64,000 bases of DNA from SAR324 cluster bacterium (GTDB taxonomy: Bacteria > SAR324 > NAC60-12): the NCBI GenBank assembly GCA_015232315.1, contig JADFZZ010000008.1, forward strand, positions 94,484-158,483. The letters are read 5' to 3'. Each line of letters starts with the position of its first letter. Position 1 is the stretch's first letter. Shown here one piece after another: positions 18,259 through 27,853 of this stretch. A program made the translations under genes and the position numbers. The notes below the pieces were generated by a model. That model did not search any database. It was not told the origin of the DNA and was given only the letters and a program-made list of their open reading frames with translations.

Positions 18259-19936
18259 GCTGAAAATGGATGAATCCCGAAAACGTCTGTTGATGCTGAT
18301 CCTTGCGTTTCCCATGCTGATTGTGATCAGTGGCAGTATTTATATGTATGGCATGCAAATCCTGGAGGGTGAAGAACGCAGTTTTCTTCAAAGCATGGAA
18401 TGGGCTTCTGAAACCCTGACCACAACCGGCTATGGCCGTGATGCGATGTGGCGGCACCCATTGATGATTCTGTTTGTCATCCTGTTACAGGCCATGGGTA
18501 TGTTTTGGGTGTCGTTGATTGTCCCCCTTTATTTGATTCCTTATCTTGAGGCGCGTTTCAACATCCGCCTCCCTGTAAAAGCCGACAGCAAACTTTCAGG
18601 GCATGTGGTCATTTTTCGTTATGGTTCGACAATGACACGTCTGCTGCTCGAATTGAAACAGGCCGGCATTCCTGAACTGGTGATTGAAAGTAATGACTCT
18701 CTGGCCAGAAAATTGTTTGATAGCGGAATATCCGTCATTTATGGAGAAATGGAAGACGGGATTCTGAACCATGTCAATCTGAACAACGCCCGTGCTCTCA
18801 TCGCCAACGGATCGGATGAAGACAATGCCGGCTTCGTGCTGACGGCCAGACAATTGGGGTTCCAGAAAGAAATTTATACGTTTGCCGAAGATCCATACCA
18901 CCGCCATCCACTCATGCTCGTGGGGAGTACAGCGGTGTTTTCGCCCTATCACATTCTGGCCGCGGCTATTGTCGTACAGGCCACCACCGAAATTGACGCC
19001 AGAATCCCTGACATCAGGAAAATCGCTCCTGGAAAACTGTTTCTGGCAAAAATCAGGATTCATCCCTCCTCCGCCTTGGCTTCAAAAACCATCAGGGAAG
19101 CCCGGATCAGCGCGGATTTCGGGGTCACCGTGCTGTCACAGTGGGTCAAGGGAAATCTGCTGATTCCTGTAGACACTCAAATGCGGCTGGAACCTCATGG
19201 GATTCTGGTAGCGACCGGCACCAAATCCGGGCTCGAAAAATTGCGTCATGCCCTGGGAACAACCCTGGCCTCCAGAAAGGATGGCCATTTCATCCTGATC
19301 GGCTATGGGCAGGTGGGAAAAAAAATCAAGGAGTTGCTGGAAGCCCTCAAAGAGACTGTCACCGTCATGGATGCTGAACACAAACCCGGAGTGGATTTTG
19401 TAGGCAATATTCTGGATACAAAAATGCTGGAAAGCCTGGAAATCGCTTCAGCCAAAGCCATCATTCTTGCGGTAAATTCTGATAGCGCGGCTCTTTTTGC
19501 GACGGTTGCCATCAAAGATTTGATGGAAGAAGTCACGGTCATCACCCGAGTGAATCACGATGAAAATCTGGAAAATTTGTATAGTGCCGGAGCTGATTTC
19601 GCGATATCTGTCAGTCATGTTTCCAGCCAGATCCTGTCCTATCATCTGCTGGGGGAGTCCGTAAACAACCAGAAAAATGATCCGCTCCTCAAAGCAGTCA
19701 AGGTCCCGGCGTTGCATGGCCAGAATTTTTACAGCATCAATATGCGTTCCAGCACGGGTTGTTCCCTGATTGCTCTGGAACGACACGCTTCAGAACAAAT
19801 CATCCACATTCCACCGCTTCCCGATGATTTTTGTTTTCACAAAGAGGACATTTTGCATGTTTCAGGCAATGAGCGGGAACTACAGCAATTTTGTGAGATT
19901 TATCATGCAGTAGCGGTTGATATTCACACAGCATGA
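18257..19936 (+). CDS. Two-transmembrane potassium channel with two tandem RCK domains
   Basis: A 559-residue inner-membrane K+ channel or TrkA-type K+ protein. Order: TM1 (about 10-32), pore helix and filter TLTTTGYGRD (about 53-62), TM2 (about 67-95), RCK1 from about 114 with HVVIFRYG, RCK2 from about 340 with HFILIGYGQVGKKIKE, then a C-terminal RCK_C part. The filter is TTGYG instead of TVGYG. RCK1 has lost the normal glycine-rich nucleotide loop (FRYGST), while RCK2 keeps G-x-G-x-x-G, so ligand gating probably works through RCK2. The TTG start is chosen because AAGGAGG stands 6 bases upstream; an ATG at 18266 is the alternative. Start and Shine-Dalgarno lie in a hairpin. Confidence 0.87.
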   Translation: MLKMDESRKRLLMLILAFPMLIVISGSIYMYGMQILEGEERSFLQSMEWASETLTTTGYGRDAMWRHPLMILFVILLQAMGMFWVSLIVPLYLIPYLEARFNIRLPVKADSKLSGHVVIFRYGSTMTRLLLELKQAGIPELVIESNDSLARKLFDSGISVIYGEMEDGILNHVNLNNARALIANGSDEDNAGFVLTARQLGFQKEIYTFAEDPYHRHPLMLVGSTAVFSPYHILAAAIVVQATTEIDARIPDIRKIAPGKLFLAKIRIHPSSALASKTIREARISADFGVTVLSQWVKGNLLIPVDTQMRLEPHGILVATGTKSGLEKLRHALGTTLASRKDGHFILIGYGQVGKKIKELLEALKETVTVMDAEHKPGVDFVGNILDTKMLESLEIASAKAIILAVNSDSAALFATVAIKDLMEEVTVITRVNHDENLENLYSAGADFAISVSHVSSQILSYHLLGESVNNQKNDPLLKAVKVPALHGQNFYSINMRSSTGCSLIALERHASEQIIHIPPLPDDFCFHKEDILHVSGNERELQQFCEIYHAVAVDIHTA

Positions 19937-19964
19937 ATGTTCAACCACTACACGTGACAGGGGA

Positions 19965-21017
19965 TTAATCGAGTTCGATGGAGGAGAGTAATTCGATCTG
20001 ATCCAGCACTTTGCCTGTGCCGAGGGCAACGCAGGTCAAGGGATCTTCAGCATGAAACACGGGCAGACCTACCTGCTGACGCAACAGGACATCCAGACCA
20101 GACAGCAGAGAACCACCACCGGCCAGAACGATGCCCTTGTCCACGATATCCGCGGCCAGTTCAGGAGGCGTGCGTTCCAGTGCGTTCCGAACGGTCTGCA
20201 CAATCACTCCGCTGACATCGGACAGTGCTTCCCGGATTTCTTCTTCGCTCAACAACAGTGTTTTAGGAATTCCGGTCACCAGATCACGGCCCCGTACTTC
20301 CTGTGTTTTGGGTTCGCCAACCGGATAGGCGGAACCGATCTTGATCTTGATTTCTTCGGCACTCCGTTCGCCAATCAGCAGATTATATTTTTGTTTGACA
20401 AACTGCATGATGGTTTCATCCATCGCATCGCCGCCAACTCGTGCGGAATCACTGTAAACAATACCGGCAAGTGAAATCACAGCAACTTCGGTGGTGCCCC
20501 CGCCGATATCCACGATCATGTTTCCGCTGGCTTCTGTCACGGGCAATCCGGCGCCGATCGCCGCGGCCATCGGTTCTTCAATCAGAAAAACCTCTTTGGC
20601 GCCTGCGGATTCAGCCGCTTCACGGACAGCTCTCCGTTCCACCTGCGTGATGCCTGAAGGCACAGCGATGATGATCCGGGGTTTGAATTTCATGAGGGAA
20701 AATCGCTTTTGTGTCAGTTTGATGAAATATCTCAGCATTTCCTGTGTGATATCAAAATCGGAAATGACCCCATCTTTCATGGGGCGAATCGCAGTGATGC
20801 TGCCGGGAGTCCGGCCCAGCATCAATTTTGCTTCCTGACCAACGGCCAGAACCTTGTAACTGCCATGCTGGTCCCGTTGAACAGCAACAACAGAGGGCTC
20901 ACGTATGACAATGCCATGCCCTCTCATGTAAACCAGCGTATTTGCTGTTCCCAGATCAATAGCCAGATCTTGTGAAAAATACTTGCTTAATGACGCAAAC
21001 GCCACGGTGTTCTCCAT
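19965..21017 (-). CDS. mreB: Rod-shape-determining actin-like protein MreB
   Basis: A 350-residue bacterial actin that forms filaments under the inner membrane and guides lateral wall synthesis. Visible features: a short amphipathic N-terminus for membrane binding, phosphate-1 loop [11 protein letters not shown], phosphate-2 loop [16 protein letters not shown], and adenosine motif [13 protein letters not shown] near the C-terminus. Length matches the family. mreC and mreD, which often follow, are not downstream; the next gene (plus strand, convergent) is the K+ channel. Divergent from secA. Confidence 0.97.
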   Translation of the reverse strand: MENTVAFASLSKYFSQDLAIDLGTANTLVYMRGHGIVIREPSVVAVQRDQHGSYKVLAVGQEAKLMLGRTPGSITAIRPMKDGVISDFDITQEMLRYFIKLTQKRFSLMKFKPRIIIAVPSGITQVERRAVREAAESAGAKEVFLIEEPMAAAIGAGLPVTEASGNMIVDIGGGTTEVAVISLAGIVYSDSARVGGDAMDETIMQFVKQKYNLLIGERSAEEIKIKIGSAYPVGEPKTQEVRGRDLVTGIPKTLLLSEEEIREALSDVSGVIVQTVRNALERTPPELAADIVDKGIVLAGGGSLLSGLDVLLRQQVGLPVFHAEDPLTCVALGTGKVLDQIELLSSIELD

Positions 21018-21293
21018 AATAAATCAGTGTAAAATCAACATTCTGAGCTTTCAGAACGCAACCTCCGACACACTTTAGAGAACCGCTTGAATAGAACAAG
21101 TTTTTTCTATTTTCGGCCTCAGGAGCCTGTTGTCCACACCTCACAAGAGCGCGTCAGCGCTTCCACGTCGTCATTAAAATTTATCATGATTTCAGGGGTT
21201 GATGTATTGCGTCTTGGTCTGATTTGTCTTATGGTTTGCGCCTGCATGCCAACAGCGTTCAATTTTTGATCATAATTCCGTTCAGGACGACTC

Positions 21294-23990
21294 ATGAACA
21301 GCCTATTAAAATTTTTTGGAAACACCAATAAAAAGACCTTGAAGCGTTACAAACCGCTTGTCGCCAAAATCAACGAACTGGAACCCGCAATGAAGCAGTT
21401 GAAGGCTGAGGATTTTGCGGAAAAAACCCGTGAATTCCGGACTCGACTGCAAAATGGTGAGTCCCTGGATGCCCTTCTGCCTGAAGCGTTTGCCCTGGTT
21501 CGGGAAGCGAGTCTGCGAATCATCGGAGAACGGCATTATGATGTGCAGTTGATCGGTGGCATTGCTCTGCATGAAGGAAATATCGCTGAAATGCAGACTG
21601 GCGAAGGAAAAACACTGGCTTCGACTTGTCCGGCCTATCTCAATGCCTTGCCGGGAAAAGGGGTTCATATCGTCACTCCGAATGATTATCTTGCGCGCCG
21701 TGACAGTCAATGGATGGGGAAAATATATGGTTTTCTGGGACTCACAGTGGGTTTGATTCAGCATGGGTATTCCGACCAGGAACGAAAAGACAATTACAAC
21801 TGTGACATCACCTATGGAACCAACAACGAATTCGGTTTCGATTATTTGCGCGATAACATGAAATTTTCCAAAGAGGATTTCACCCAGCGCGGCTATCATT
21901 ACGCGATTGTGGATGAGGTGGACAGCATTCTGGTGGATGAAGCCCGAACTCCATTGATTATCAGTGGTCCGACGGAGGACAACATTGATAAATATGGTCG
22001 CATCAATCGTCTGGTCTTTGGTTTGAAACGGGAGATTCACAAAGAAGAAGTTTCAAAACTTCTGCCAGAAGAAAACTATGACATCCATCCCGACTGGGAG
22101 GCGATGGAAGATCATGACGTTGTCCGTACCGGTGATTACTCCCTGGATGAAAAATCACGCAACACGAACCTGACCGAACACGGTGCTGAAAAAATTGAGC
22201 AACGGCTGAAAGCGGCGGGCATGCTTAAAATGGAAAGCAGTCTGTATGATTTTGAAAACATCGAAATTCTCCACCATGTGACCCAGGCTCTCAAAGCGCA
22301 CTATGTGTTCCGCAAGGATGTGGATTATGTGGTACAGAACCGGCAAGTGGTGATTGTGGATGAGTTCACCGGAAGACTGATGCCGGGCCGAAGATTCAGC
22401 GACGGACTCCACCAGGCTCTGGAAGCCAAGGAAAGTGTCCCGGTAGAGCGTGAAAACCAGACGCTGGCCACCATCACCTTCCAGAATTATTTCCGTCTGT
22501 ATGAAAAATTGGGCGGGATGACCGGAACCGCGGAAACAGAGAAAGAAGAATTTAAAAAAATCTATAACCTCGGGGTTGTGGTTATTCCAACCAACAGGCA
22601 GGTGGTTCGGATTGATAATCCTGATGTGATCTTTAAAACCGTAAAAGCTAAATATCTGGCTGTGGTGAACCATATCAAACAACTGTATGCCACCGGGCAG
22701 CCTGTGCTGGTGGGGACCGTCTCGATTGAAGTGTCTGAAACGCTGAGCCGTATGTTGCATCAGGCCAAAATTCCCCATGAAGTTCTCAATGCCAAGCATC
22801 ATGAACGCGAAGCGGAAATCATTTCGCTTGCCGGGCATTTCAAGTCTGTGACCATTGCGACCAATATGGCCGGGCGCGGAACAGACATCAAACCCACCAA
22901 AGAAGCGCTTGAAGTCGGGGGCCTCTTTGTTCTTGGAACCGGACGCCATGACAGTCGGCGTATTGACAATCAGCTTCGTGGACGATCGGGTCGTCAGGGC
23001 GATCCCGGCGCCTCACAATTTTATCTGTCTCTGGAAGATGAGCTTTTAAGAATTTTTGGTGGAGAGCGAATCTCCAAAATGATGGACCGCCTGAACATTG
23101 ATGAAAATGAGCCCATCGAACATGTGCTCATTTCCAAGGCCATTTCCAATGCCCAGAAAAAAGTGGAAGGTCATCACTTTGAAATACGGAAACATGTTTT
23201 GGAATATGATGATGTCATGAACCGACAGCGAGCGGTTATGTATGGACGGCGCAGGGATATTCTGGAAGCGGACATCAAAAGTGTGTTTCTGGATATGTCG
23301 GATGAAATCATTGAAGAATTCATGGAACTGTATTGCAGTCACAAATATTCCGATCAATGGGATGTCCAGGAATTCAACCAGCAATTCATCAGTGTGTTTG
23401 GCATGATCCCCAATGAACAATGGTATGAGGAATCTGTTGCGCGCGATCAATATCTGGATATTCTGGTTAAATACTCCGAAGAAGTCTTCAATAAAAAAGC
23501 CACCTATTTTCTGGAGGTGTTCCGCAATACAGCTCAAGAAGGACAAACCGAGGCTGATTTTCAATGGATGTCTGAGGACCTGACCCGGCATGTGATATTA
23601 AGGGTGCATGACAATTTATGGAAAGAACATTTGCTGGCGATGGATCATCTCCGTGAAGGGATCGGTTTGGTGGGATATGCTCAGAAAAAGCCACTGGATG
23701 AATACAAACGGCAGGGGTTTGAAATGTTCCGCGGGTTGATTCACCGGATCAATGTCGAAGCCATTCGCACGTTTTATCATCTCACGGTGAATCAAACCAT
23801 TGTCGAACCGATAGCTCCCAAAGAGCCTGAAATGGTGTTGATGCATGGAAATCCCGAAGAAATAAAAGATACCAAGCCGGCAAACATACCTGTCAGGAAA
23901 CTTGATGGGGTGGGACGGAATGAATTATGCCCCTGCGGAAGCGGGAAAAAGTTCAAGAAATGTCATGGCCAAATTGAGCAGAGTGCCTGA
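21294..23990 (+). CDS. secA: Preprotein translocase ATPase SecA
   Basis: An 898-residue motor that drives unfolded proteins through SecYEG. Order: NBD1 with Walker A MQTGEGKTLAS (about 102) and DEVDSILVDEART (about 209), preprotein cross-linking domain, NBD2 with TNMAGRGTDIKP and LRGRSGRQGDPG, helical scaffold and wing domains, and a C-terminal zinc finger CPCGSGKKFKKCHG. All core motifs are intact and the length matches standard SecA. AGGA precedes the ATG. Its 3' end is 10 bases from the end of the convergent receiver-ATPase gene. Confidence 0.98.
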   Translation: MNSLLKFFGNTNKKTLKRYKPLVAKINELEPAMKQLKAEDFAEKTREFRTRLQNGESLDALLPEAFALVREASLRIIGERHYDVQLIGGIALHEGNIAEMQTGEGKTLASTCPAYLNALPGKGVHIVTPNDYLARRDSQWMGKIYGFLGLTVGLIQHGYSDQERKDNYNCDITYGTNNEFGFDYLRDNMKFSKEDFTQRGYHYAIVDEVDSILVDEARTPLIISGPTEDNIDKYGRINRLVFGLKREIHKEEVSKLLPEENYDIHPDWEAMEDHDVVRTGDYSLDEKSRNTNLTEHGAEKIEQRLKAAGMLKMESSLYDFENIEILHHVTQALKAHYVFRKDVDYVVQNRQVVIVDEFTGRLMPGRRFSDGLHQALEAKESVPVERENQTLATITFQNYFRLYEKLGGMTGTAETEKEEFKKIYNLGVVVIPTNRQVVRIDNPDVIFKTVKAKYLAVVNHIKQLYATGQPVLVGTVSIEVSETLSRMLHQAKIPHEVLNAKHHEREAEIISLAGHFKSVTIATNMAGRGTDIKPTKEALEVGGLFVLGTGRHDSRRIDNQLRGRSGRQGDPGASQFYLSLEDELLRIFGGERISKMMDRLNIDENEPIEHVLISKAISNAQKKVEGHHFEIRKHVLEYDDVMNRQRAVMYGRRRDILEADIKSVFLDMSDEIIEEFMELYCSHKYSDQWDVQEFNQQFISVFGMIPNEQWYEESVARDQYLDILVKYSEEVFNKKATYFLEVFRNTAQEGQTEADFQWMSEDLTRHVILRVHDNLWKEHLLAMDHLREGIGLVGYAQKKPLDEYKRQGFEMFRGLIHRINVEAIRTFYHLTVNQTIVEPIAPKEPEMVLMHGNPEEIKDTKPANIPVRKLDGVGRNELCPCGSGKKFKKCHGQIEQSA

Positions 23991-23999
23991 CAATCATGG

Positions 24000-24989
24000 T
24001 TATGAGGGCTGGTCTTCAGAGTCGTCCTGTGTCTGTGGAGGCCATTCCTTGACCAGCACCACACAAGTCCCTCCTCCAGATGGAAACTCAAACTCTACCG
24101 AATCAAACGCAGTTCTCGCAATGGTAATTCCGCGGCCATGAGACATTAAAAAATAGGCTGCCTCATCTTCCATAGCAGGAATTTCTTTCAAACTGAAGCC
24201 TTTGCCTTGATCCAGAATTTTGAGCTTGAGGGCTTGTTCGGTCAGCAAAATTTGAACTGTCATATAACGATCTGAATACGGTCTGGTTTCCTGCCGTTCC
24301 TTGATGGTATCAAAAAATTTTTCTTCGCCATCTTCAAGGTCCCTCAGGTCAGAAGATACCTCAAAATTTCCATGCACCATTCCATTCATCATGATTTCAT
24401 ACACGCCAATGCACATGATTTCCCGTTTGTTTTCCGGAAAATAATAGGCCAGCAGTTGATGGCACAAGGGCAGAATCTGTTGAATTTTATTCAGATGAAA
24501 TATCCGCTCTTTTTCCAGAGAACGGGTCAGGTTCCATTGCCGTAACTCATACTGGCTTTGTTGCCATGAAATTTCATCACGGTGCCTGTTGAGCTGGAGG
24601 CTCAGTTCAATCGTCCGTTCAGCCCGTTGCAAATCTTGTGGCGTAAATGGTTTGGTGAGGTAATCAATGGCACCTGCTTTCAAGGCCTCAAGAACATCAA
24701 TGGTAGAGTTTTTTGCGGAGATCACTATGATCGGAATAAAATGTGTTTCAGGATTGTTTTTTAGCCGATAGATCAATTCCATGCCGTTCAATTCAGGCAT
24801 CATCAGATCCGTGACAATCAAATCCGGTTTTGCTCCGGATCTGAGAGCGGTCAGGCATTCATAACCATCTGCGGATTCGATAAACGTAAATTTGAATTTA
24901 CGAATCACACGCAGACCGATCCTCACCGTGTCACGCACTGAAGGTTGATCATCAACAATCATGATGGTTACATTTTTTCGTTCAGTCAT
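24000..24989 (-). CDS. Response regulator fused to an RsbW-type HATPase domain
   Basis: A 329-residue signalling protein. Receiver domain (about 5-125): acidic pair VDDQPS, phospho-Asp in IVTDLMMPELNG, Thr/Ser in VISAKNS, Lys in LTKPFTP. After a helical linker, a small GHKL ATPase (about 190-315): N-box EIMMNGMVHGN, G1 DQGKGFSL, G2 GRGITIA. This type matches anti-sigma/serine kinases or receiver-controlled HATPase outputs, not a classic histidine kinase, as no phospho-acceptor His domain is evident. The frame is open to 25085, but the ATG at 24989 has AGGAAGG just upstream. Its partner is not encoded nearby. Confidence 0.83.
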   Translation of the reverse strand: MTERKNVTIMIVDDQPSVRDTVRIGLRVIRKFKFTFIESADGYECLTALRSGAKPDLIVTDLMMPELNGMELIYRLKNNPETHFIPIIVISAKNSTIDVLEALKAGAIDYLTKPFTPQDLQRAERTIELSLQLNRHRDEISWQQSQYELRQWNLTRSLEKERIFHLNKIQQILPLCHQLLAYYFPENKREIMCIGVYEIMMNGMVHGNFEVSSDLRDLEDGEEKFFDTIKERQETRPYSDRYMTVQILLTEQALKLKILDQGKGFSLKEIPAMEDEAAYFLMSHGRGITIARTAFDSVEFEFPSGGGTCVVLVKEWPPQTQDDSEDQPS

Positions 24990-25208
24990 AAGCCTTCCTG
25001 AATCATACAGGCAATTTATTGCATATGTCGCAGAGCCATTAACAAAACAGAAAAAAGAGGCATGGATAAGGGGGATTCTATCCACTCAGTTTTAATCTGA
25101 TTTGAATTTTGTATTGTATCCTCATAGCACTTATATCAGGTTCATAACGTATCAAAGAGCGAAAAGGAAGTCCCATTTATAAAAAAACCTGTTTTTTAGA
25201 GTCAGCTT

Positions 25209-26618
25209 ATGAAAACCCTGAATCAATCTCGTCATATTCATTTTTCCGGAATTTGTGGAACCGCAATGGCATCCCTAGCGGTTCTCCTCAAAAACCGGGG
25301 CATCCGCATTACGGGTTCGGACAACAATGTGTATCCGCCGATGAGCACTTTTCTGGAACAAAACAGCATCGCCATTTTTGACGGATATTCTGAAAAGAAC
25401 TTTCCTGAAATACCAGACCTGGTGGTTCTTGGTAACGCGCTTTCCCGGGGCAATCCTGAAGTAGAATGGGTGATGGCCCAGAAAATTCCATACATTTCCA
25501 TGGCAGAGTTGCTCAAACTGTATTTCATCCGTGGCAATACCTCACTGGTTGTGACAGGAACTCACGGCAAAACCACGACAACGTCCCTGTTGTCATGGGT
25601 GTTTGACGTCGCCGGCAAAGATCCTGGATTCATGGTGGGCGGAATTGTGGAGAATTTTGGCACAAGCTGCCGGGAAGGGTATGGTGGTTTTTTTATCACG
25701 GAGGGCGATGAATATGACACCGCGTTTTTTGACAAGCGCTCCAAATTTTTCCATTATCTGCCTGATTTGCTGATTCTCAACAACATCGAATTTGATCATG
25801 CCGATATTTTTGATTCGTTACAGGATATTCTGAAGGCCTTCAGATACCTGTTGCGACTGGTGCCTCAAAATGGGTTGATCGTGGCTAATGGCGACGATGC
25901 CAATGTGATGTCGGTCATTGAGCACGCGTTCACGCCGTGTGTGACTTTTGGGAAAAATCTAAATTGCATGGTTCAGATCAGGGACATCATGCCAGTCGCT
26001 TCCGGAACCACCTTCACCCTGCACTGGCGTGACCGGCAAGATTACGAATTTCAGATTCCGCTCATGGGGGAATATAATGTGTCCAATGCCACAGCGGTTG
26101 CGATTTCGGCGATTCATTACGGAATCACACCCGAGCAGATTCAGCGGGCATTTGATCTGTTCAGTGGAGTAAAACGCAGGCAGGAACTGCGAGGCATTGC
26201 CCGGGGCGTGCTTGTGTATGATGATTTCGCGCATCACCCGACAGCAATTCAGAAAACGATTCAGGCCATTCGGCAACGACATCCACGGCAACGGGTGTTC
26301 GCGGTGTTTGAACCGAGAAGCAATACCAGCGTTATCAACGTGCACCAGGCAGCGATGGTCAGTGCGTTTGAAGGCGCTCATGAAGCGATCATTGCCTTGC
26401 CGTATCGGTTCGACAAGATCCCCGTCGAAAAACGACTGGATATTCAGGCTGTAGAACAGCAAATGCGTGAGCGTGGACAAATGTGTAAAACCTTTGCCAG
26501 AACGGAAGACATTCTGGAGTATCTGGTGAGCACGGTACAAAGTGGCGATGTGGTATTGATCATGAGCAATGGTAAATTCGACAACATCCATCTCCGCTTG
26601 CTGGAAATGCTGGAATAA
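25209..26618 (+). CDS. mpl: UDP-N-acetylmuramate:tripeptide ligase Mpl
   Basis: Joins recycled L-Ala-gamma-D-Glu-meso-DAP to UDP-MurNAc, returning wall peptides to synthesis. The 469-residue length and motifs fit Mpl better than MurC: N-terminal HFSGICGTAMASLAVLL and GSDNNVYPPMS, ATP loop TGTHGKTTTTSLLSW, central EGDEYDTAFFDKRSKF, and DDFAHHPTAI in the C-terminal domain. The next gene, an amidase that releases murein peptides, starts 17 bases later, so the pair likely forms a wall-recycling operon. Confidence 0.95.
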   Translation: MKTLNQSRHIHFSGICGTAMASLAVLLKNRGIRITGSDNNVYPPMSTFLEQNSIAIFDGYSEKNFPEIPDLVVLGNALSRGNPEVEWVMAQKIPYISMAELLKLYFIRGNTSLVVTGTHGKTTTTSLLSWVFDVAGKDPGFMVGGIVENFGTSCREGYGGFFITEGDEYDTAFFDKRSKFFHYLPDLLILNNIEFDHADIFDSLQDILKAFRYLLRLVPQNGLIVANGDDANVMSVIEHAFTPCVTFGKNLNCMVQIRDIMPVASGTTFTLHWRDRQDYEFQIPLMGEYNVSNATAVAISAIHYGITPEQIQRAFDLFSGVKRRQELRGIARGVLVYDDFAHHPTAIQKTIQAIRQRHPRQRVFAVFEPRSNTSVINVHQAAMVSAFEGAHEAIIALPYRFDKIPVEKRLDIQAVEQQMRERGQMCKTFARTEDILEYLVSTVQSGDVVLIMSNGKFDNIHLRLLEMLE

Positions 26619-26635
26619 TCTGGAAAACTGAAACT

Positions 26636-27853
26636 ATGTTCCGTGTACTCTGTTACTGCGCAAAATCCCTGTTGCTTTTCATTATTATTGCATCACACAA
26701 CCCGACCCGGCTTCTGGCCCGGGAGTCCATGAAACAGCAGTCCTTTTTTTATGGCCAGGGTGGACCCGCTATTGAAGCATCCCGCTGGATGTCCCCTGCG
26801 ACGATTGTCACCACCCATTATTGGGCCACGGCCAATCGTATCAAGATTGTACTGAATACTTCCAGGGAAGTGCCCTATGTTTATGGATGGGACACCCACA
26901 CACAACGCATGTATGTCGATTTTATTGATGTGGAATCTTTCACGCCACCTCAAGCCATGTTGCATGAAGAAAACGGAGTATTGAAGCAAATCCTGCTGGA
27001 ACCGCTGAATCAGCGGATCACACGCTTGTGGATACAGCCCGCAAAACCCTTGATGCCCAAAATCACCGCTTATACGGTCGCCACCCGAAATACCATCACC
27101 ATACGTCTGGAAGAAGAGGAAGTCCCGGTTGAACAAGCCGTCATCGCCCGGCCAACTCCGGCACAAACCATACGTCCTGTCACCATTATTATTGATCCGG
27201 GGCATGGAGGAAATGATCCCGGAGCGAGCGCGTTCGGAGTGAATGAAAAAGATATTGTGCTTCAGGTAGCAAAAAAGCTGTATCGTTTGCTCCTGAAAAA
27301 TACCCCGCACAAGGTTTTCATGACACGTCAGGGAGATTCTTATGTTTCCAGAGAAAAACGAGCACAGTTTGCCCGTAATAAAAAAGGAGATCTGCTGATT
27401 TCACTGCACACCAATTCTCATACCGACCCGATGGTGCATGGGATTGAATTGTATTATCTGGAATCTGTGAGAGACCAGGCATCCATGAATGCGGCAATCA
27501 GGGAAAATGAAATGAGCGATCAGGAAATCCATCAACTGGCGGATGTTCTGCAAAATCTGTCTCTCCGCAAACACACCTCGTTATCCAACCAGCTTGCCAG
27601 GTCACTCCATGACAGACTGATGCAGGCCATCACCTCACGCTATGCCGAGTTCCCCCGGGATCTGGGGATCAAGGAAGCTCCCTTTTTGATTCTCATGCAT
27701 TCCCGGATGCCTTCGGTGCTGATGGAACTGGCGTTCATCACCAATCCTGAAGAAAACCAGCGGCTCACCAACCGTGATTACCAGCAGGTGCTGGCAGAAG
27801 GAATGTTTCATGGCATCCAGGAATTTTTACTGAAAAGAACCAGTCGCCTATAA
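26636..27853 (+). CDS. N-acetylmuramoyl-L-alanine amidase (AmiC/Amidase_3 type)
   Basis: A 405-residue periplasmic zinc enzyme that cuts the bond between MurNAc and the stem peptide, typically at division. Order: signal peptide (core SLLLFIIIASHNP), AMIN-like beta domain (about 55-160) for murein or septum targeting, Amidase_3 catalytic domain (about 180-400). Zinc and catalytic residues: DPGHGGNDPGA (His), GVNEKDIVL (Glu), SLHTNSH (His), and LMELAFITNPEE (Glu). Its 3' end overlaps the convergent GlnD-like gene by six bases. Confidence 0.92.
   Translation: MFRVLCYCAKSLLLFIIIASHNPTRLLARESMKQQSFFYGQGGPAIEASRWMSPATIVTTHYWATANRIKIVLNTSREVPYVYGWDTHTQRMYVDFIDVESFTPPQAMLHEENGVLKQILLEPLNQRITRLWIQPAKPLMPKITAYTVATRNTITIRLEEEEVPVEQAVIARPTPAQTIRPVTIIIDPGHGGNDPGASAFGVNEKDIVLQVAKKLYRLLLKNTPHKVFMTRQGDSYVSREKRAQFARNKKGDLLISLHTNSHTDPMVHGIELYYLESVRDQASMNAAIRENEMSDQEIHQLADVLQNLSLRKHTSLSNQLARSLHDRLMQAITSRYAEFPRDLGIKEAPFLILMHSRMPSVLMELAFITNPEENQRLTNRDYQQVLAEGMFHGIQEFLLKRTSRL

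Noticed and set aside
20052..20474. Plus-strand open frames antisense to mreB
   Set aside because: They are shadows of a well-conserved MreB frame.
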